DNA from: a virus
IMG/VR virus record: IMGVR_UViG_3300040960_001766
Coordinates: 1-39,266 of that record
DNA length: 39,266 bases
Reading direction: 5' to 3' (one strand)
The notes under the pieces: generated by a model
What the model was told of the DNA's origin: nothing
Database searches by the model: none
What the model saw: only the letters and a program-made list of their open reading frames with translations
Position numbers and translations under genes: made by a program
Part shown: positions 36,572 through 39,266 of the stretch, piece after piece
Layout: every line of letters starts with the position of its first letter
Position numbering within the stretch: the first letter of the stretch is position 1

Positions 36572-39174
36572 TGGCATTTGATAACAATAAAAGCTTACAC
36601 GGAACAAAGGTAATTCAAGCTGTTGCTATATATCCAAACGCTTGCAAATACTCAACGCCCGAAGCGCTTGCTGCTGGCGAAGTTGTTTCGGGTGGTGATT
36701 ACTCAGATAGCTACACGGGCAATGTATCCGTATCAGGTGGCGATTTAACTATATTTACAGCGCAATCTAACGAATATATAAAGATTGGTAATGAGCTAGC
36801 TAAATGCTCAGTAGTTAACGCTACGACTGTAAATATCACAGCTAGAGCGCAACTAGGTACAACTGCGGAAGCGATAACAAGCGGGCGGGCGATAAGAGTT
36901 TTGCATGGCGGCGAGGCTGACGGCTCATGTCGCGGCTATCCTAAGCGCCCAGACGGTAAAGGGTGCTCAACTGATGACAGTTTTGACGCTGATGTAACTA
37001 GAGAGTTTTTGATAACCGATACACAATTAGTTGCTGGTGAGATTTATTACAACGGATTGCGCTCAATAAGTCACAGTCCGACACTTTTAAAGCCTGGTAA
37101 AGAGATTGCAAAAAATGCGAGTGTAACAGTGACTATCAGCGACAACACTGATGATGATGTTTATTCTGTGCCATACCCAAGTGTTAGAAATAGCAGATCT
37201 ACCTACTTGCGTAAATTACACGCTCGAACTGGTGGCTATCTAAGAAATCGCAAAATGATAGTTTACTCTGGGTTTACGTTTGGCAATACATTTGATCCAA
37301 ATGAATGCATATCAAGAGAGTACATAATTGATGACTTCAATATCAGCAATGATGATGTTGTTACTGTTCGCGGTGTTGATCCACTTATATTTACTGAGGA
37401 AGCAAAAGCTAAAACTCACGATGTTAGTGCAGGAGTATTGCTAGCCGATATTGATAATACGTCAACTCAAATTACGCTTAAAAACTTTGCTGTTGGCGAG
37501 TATGGCGCAGACACAGAAAGCGGTACGGTTTTAATTGATAGCGAGCTAATTGACTACACTGTAAATGATAGCGCGACAGGCGTTTTGGATATTGTTAATC
37601 GAGGGGTTGGTGGTAGCACTCAAAAAGACCACAAAATAAACGCATCTGTTCAAAAATGCCTAGTATTAACTGACTTTAACCCGATTACTGAAATTGTTAA
37701 CATTTTGCAAACTCGCACCATGATAGAGAGTCGTTTTTATGATGATTACACGGCTGTAACTGCAACTGTGCCAAATAACAGCGGCACAGTTTATGTGCCA
37801 AAGCCTGAAAGCATTAAGTCATTTATAAACACGATAATTAGGTCGTGGGCTGAAAATAACATCAGCTTATACTTTGACGAGCTTGCAAAAAAGATACGCA
37901 TTAAAGCTGTCGGAGACTTTGAGCAACAACCTGTAACCATCACAGATACTGATATTAAGCGCGACAGCGTACGCATTGATAACAAATATCAAGATCAAAT
38001 TACTCGCGCGTCAATCGGCTTTGCTCCATTTGATGCAAGTAAAAAAGTTAATGATGAAAACAGCTCAATACTATTTCAATCAATAAATTTGCAAACTGAG
38101 TCAGTCGGCACTCTTGAGCCTCAAGAAGATAAAACGTTTTACTCCAAGTTTTTAACGTCTAGTGATACCGATGTGAGTATTGCTGTTGGCGGCGTGTCGC
38201 GCATTGCAAATGTAAACACTAAGCCACCACAGGAGTACACATTTACACTAGATTATGAAAATTACGGTAATGTATCAGGCGGCAAGATTGAGGAAGGCGA
38301 GATAATAAACGTAAAGACTGAATTATCTATAGATGATGACGGCCAGCCAATGTCGCAAAACCTGCAAATTCTTAGCATTAAAGATGATATGAAAAACAAG
38401 CAGGTACAAGTTAAAGCTGTTACGTATCAAGACGTTATAAATGAGCAGGACTTTGATTTTGTTATCAATGAGAATAAAGAAAACTACGTATTAAGTGACG
38501 AATTTGCACCCACTGACGCTGGCGAGTACACTGTTTTTATTGCTTCAAATGTAACTATTGGCGCAACATCATCGAGCGGCTTTGCTTTTGATACTGGCGC
38601 GCAAAACAATGGCGTAACACTTAGGGTGATTCATCGCGGGCAAATTCTCGGGGCTGGTGGCGATGGTGCGGCAGGGCCAATTGCTAGAGCACCAAACCCT
38701 AACGACAACCCCCGAAGAGTTGTTGCGAGTGGATTGAATGGCCTTAATGGTGGTGACGCAATAAACATTACAGTGCCAACCATAATAGATGCAACGCAGG
38801 GTGTTATTTACTCTGGGGGTGGCGGTGCACCGTCAACCGATTCAATAGCAGATAGCTCTGTTGATCCATTTTTCTTAAGTGGCGGCAATGGCGGCAGTGG
38901 TGGACAGGGTTATATCGGTGGCATTGGTGGCAGTGGCGGCTCTGCAATAGTCGAGGGCGAGACTGACGAAGATGCTGGTATAGATGGCGTTAGCGGCTCG
39001 CGATCAGTTGCTGGTTCTTTGGCTGGATTAAGCGCTGGCGCGTGGGGTGAGAACTCTGATTCAAACTTACAAAGCGGCGAAGCAGGCCAAGCGGGTTACG
39101 CAATACGCAGCAACGGAAATAGTGTTACAATTATCGGTGACAATGACGCAACAATACGCGGAAAGAGAGACTAA
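36571..39174 (+). CDS. Tail tip protein with a glycine-rich C-terminal adhesin region
   Basis: 867 residues. The first ~630 residues form a hub-like body (ITDTQLVAGEIYYNGLRSIS, then FTFGNTFDPNECISREYIID and TRTMIESRFYDDYTAVTATV), with a short Cys-containing segment (CRGYPKRPDGKGCSTDD). From about 640 the protein becomes extremely glycine-rich: GAGGDGAAGPIARAPN, YSGGGGAPS, LSGGNGGSGGQGYIGG, IGGSGGSAIVEG. Polyglycine blocks of this kind are known from gp38 adhesins of T-even phages and carry receptor specificity. Its stop is 3 bases before the tail spike ATG. Confidence 0.72.
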   Translation: MAFDNNKSLHGTKVIQAVAIYPNACKYSTPEALAAGEVVSGGDYSDSYTGNVSVSGGDLTIFTAQSNEYIKIGNELAKCSVVNATTVNITARAQLGTTAEAITSGRAIRVLHGGEADGSCRGYPKRPDGKGCSTDDSFDADVTREFLITDTQLVAGEIYYNGLRSISHSPTLLKPGKEIAKNASVTVTISDNTDDDVYSVPYPSVRNSRSTYLRKLHARTGGYLRNRKMIVYSGFTFGNTFDPNECISREYIIDDFNISNDDVVTVRGVDPLIFTEEAKAKTHDVSAGVLLADIDNTSTQITLKNFAVGEYGADTESGTVLIDSELIDYTVNDSATGVLDIVNRGVGGSTQKDHKINASVQKCLVLTDFNPITEIVNILQTRTMIESRFYDDYTAVTATVPNNSGTVYVPKPESIKSFINTIIRSWAENNISLYFDELAKKIRIKAVGDFEQQPVTITDTDIKRDSVRIDNKYQDQITRASIGFAPFDASKKVNDENSSILFQSINLQTESVGTLEPQEDKTFYSKFLTSSDTDVSIAVGGVSRIANVNTKPPQEYTFTLDYENYGNVSGGKIEEGEIINVKTELSIDDDGQPMSQNLQILSIKDDMKNKQVQVKAVTYQDVINEQDFDFVINENKENYVLSDEFAPTDAGEYTVFIASNVTIGATSSSGFAFDTGAQNNGVTLRVIHRGQILGAGGDGAAGPIARAPNPNDNPRRVVASGLNGLNGGDAINITVPTIIDATQGVIYSGGGGAPSTDSIADSSVDPFFLSGGNGGSGGQGYIGGIGGSGGSAIVEGETDEDAGIDGVSGSRSVAGSLAGLSAGAWGENSDSNLQSGEAGQAGYAIRSNGNSVTIIGDNDATIRGKRD

Positions 39175-39266
39175 AACATGGCATTACAATCATTTACTAT
39201 AACCATAGGCGCGCTAACTGATGCGGGTAATAATGGTAAAAACTATGTAAACAATCAACCTGTTTA
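39140..39266. repeat. Terminal repeat, right copy (circular closure)
   Basis: Exact copy of 1-127. The duplicated bases must be counted once: unit length 39139. Confidence 0.95.
39178..39266 (+). CDS. Tail spike gene, duplicated 5' end (partial)
   Basis: The first 29 codons of the tail spike gene, which continues at 128 in the circular molecule. It is not an additional gene. Confidence 0.9.
   Translation, partial: MALQSFTITIGALTDAGNNGKNYVNNQPV

Noticed and set aside
1-39266. CRISPR arrays, integrase with att sites, lysogeny repressor, partition genes.
   Set aside because: No regularly spaced repeats, no integrase or CI/Cro pair and no ParA/ParB-like gene could be found by reading all frames.

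Overview
The window is the complete genome of a tailed phage with a long non-contractile tail (siphovirus type), AT-rich by eye. Bases 1-127 are repeated exactly at 39140-39266, so this is a closed circular assembly opened inside the tail genes, with a unit length of 39139 bp. The gene set is an SPP1/lambda-like mosaic: Sf6-type small terminase, DUF4055-type portal, SPP1 gp7-like head protein, ERF recombinase, SSB, DnaB-type helicase, NinG, NinB and an M15 endolysin. This points to a gammaproteobacterial, probably aquatic, host, but no host gene is present to prove it. I see no integrase, CI-type repressor or partition genes, so a virulent life style is the simplest reading.

Layout. 39-2501(+) is the tail spike that ends the late operon. 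2578-5374(-) is a lysis and regulatory operon (unknown proteins, two HTH proteins, M15 endolysin, small membrane protein, holin). 5570-7568(-) is a recombination operon (43-aa protein, 33-aa protein, ERF, DnaQ-like exonuclease, SSB). 7569-7715 is a divergent promoter region. 7716-9347(+) holds small early genes, closed by two terminators. 9548-14997(+) starts at a strong operator-overlapped promoter and carries a T5orf172 protein, a replication initiator, the helicase, NinG, NinB and a KilA-N protein. 15051-15612 holds a gene-poor, hairpin-rich stretch, a 46-aa gene and a CAU tRNA. 15680-17313(+) encodes small membrane proteins and a DUF6378 protein. 17427-20675(+) is packaging (terS, terL, portal). 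23795-28752(+) is head morphogenesis and a fibre-like protein. 29083-31933(+) is the head-tail connection and tail tube. 32641-39174(+) is the tail: chaperones with a -1 frameshift, tape measure, distal tail protein and tail tip.

The most distinctive property is how the late half is organised. Three counter-transcribed cassettes (20707-23150, 28765-28968, 31950-32542) and the lysis operon each converge on the plus-strand late genes at a hairpin terminator; in two of them the minus gene's stop codon lies in the hairpin loop. The upstream ends of the lysis operon and of two cassettes carry a conserved 26-bp element. A further copy overlaps the promoter in front of the scaffold and capsid genes, and a degenerate one precedes the third cassette. 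The element looks like a shared late-gene regulatory site built from GTTATA half-sites.

Two gene-free stretches (14998-15312 and 23151-23794) have clustered inverted repeats unlike the rest of the genome and are candidates for structured phage RNAs. Other notable signals are an A-AAA-AAG slippery site joining the two tail chaperone frames, a 19-bp perfect palindrome inside the promoter at 9488-9516, and a promoter nested in a terminator whose stem also holds the ribosome binding site of the minor head gene (24245-24300).
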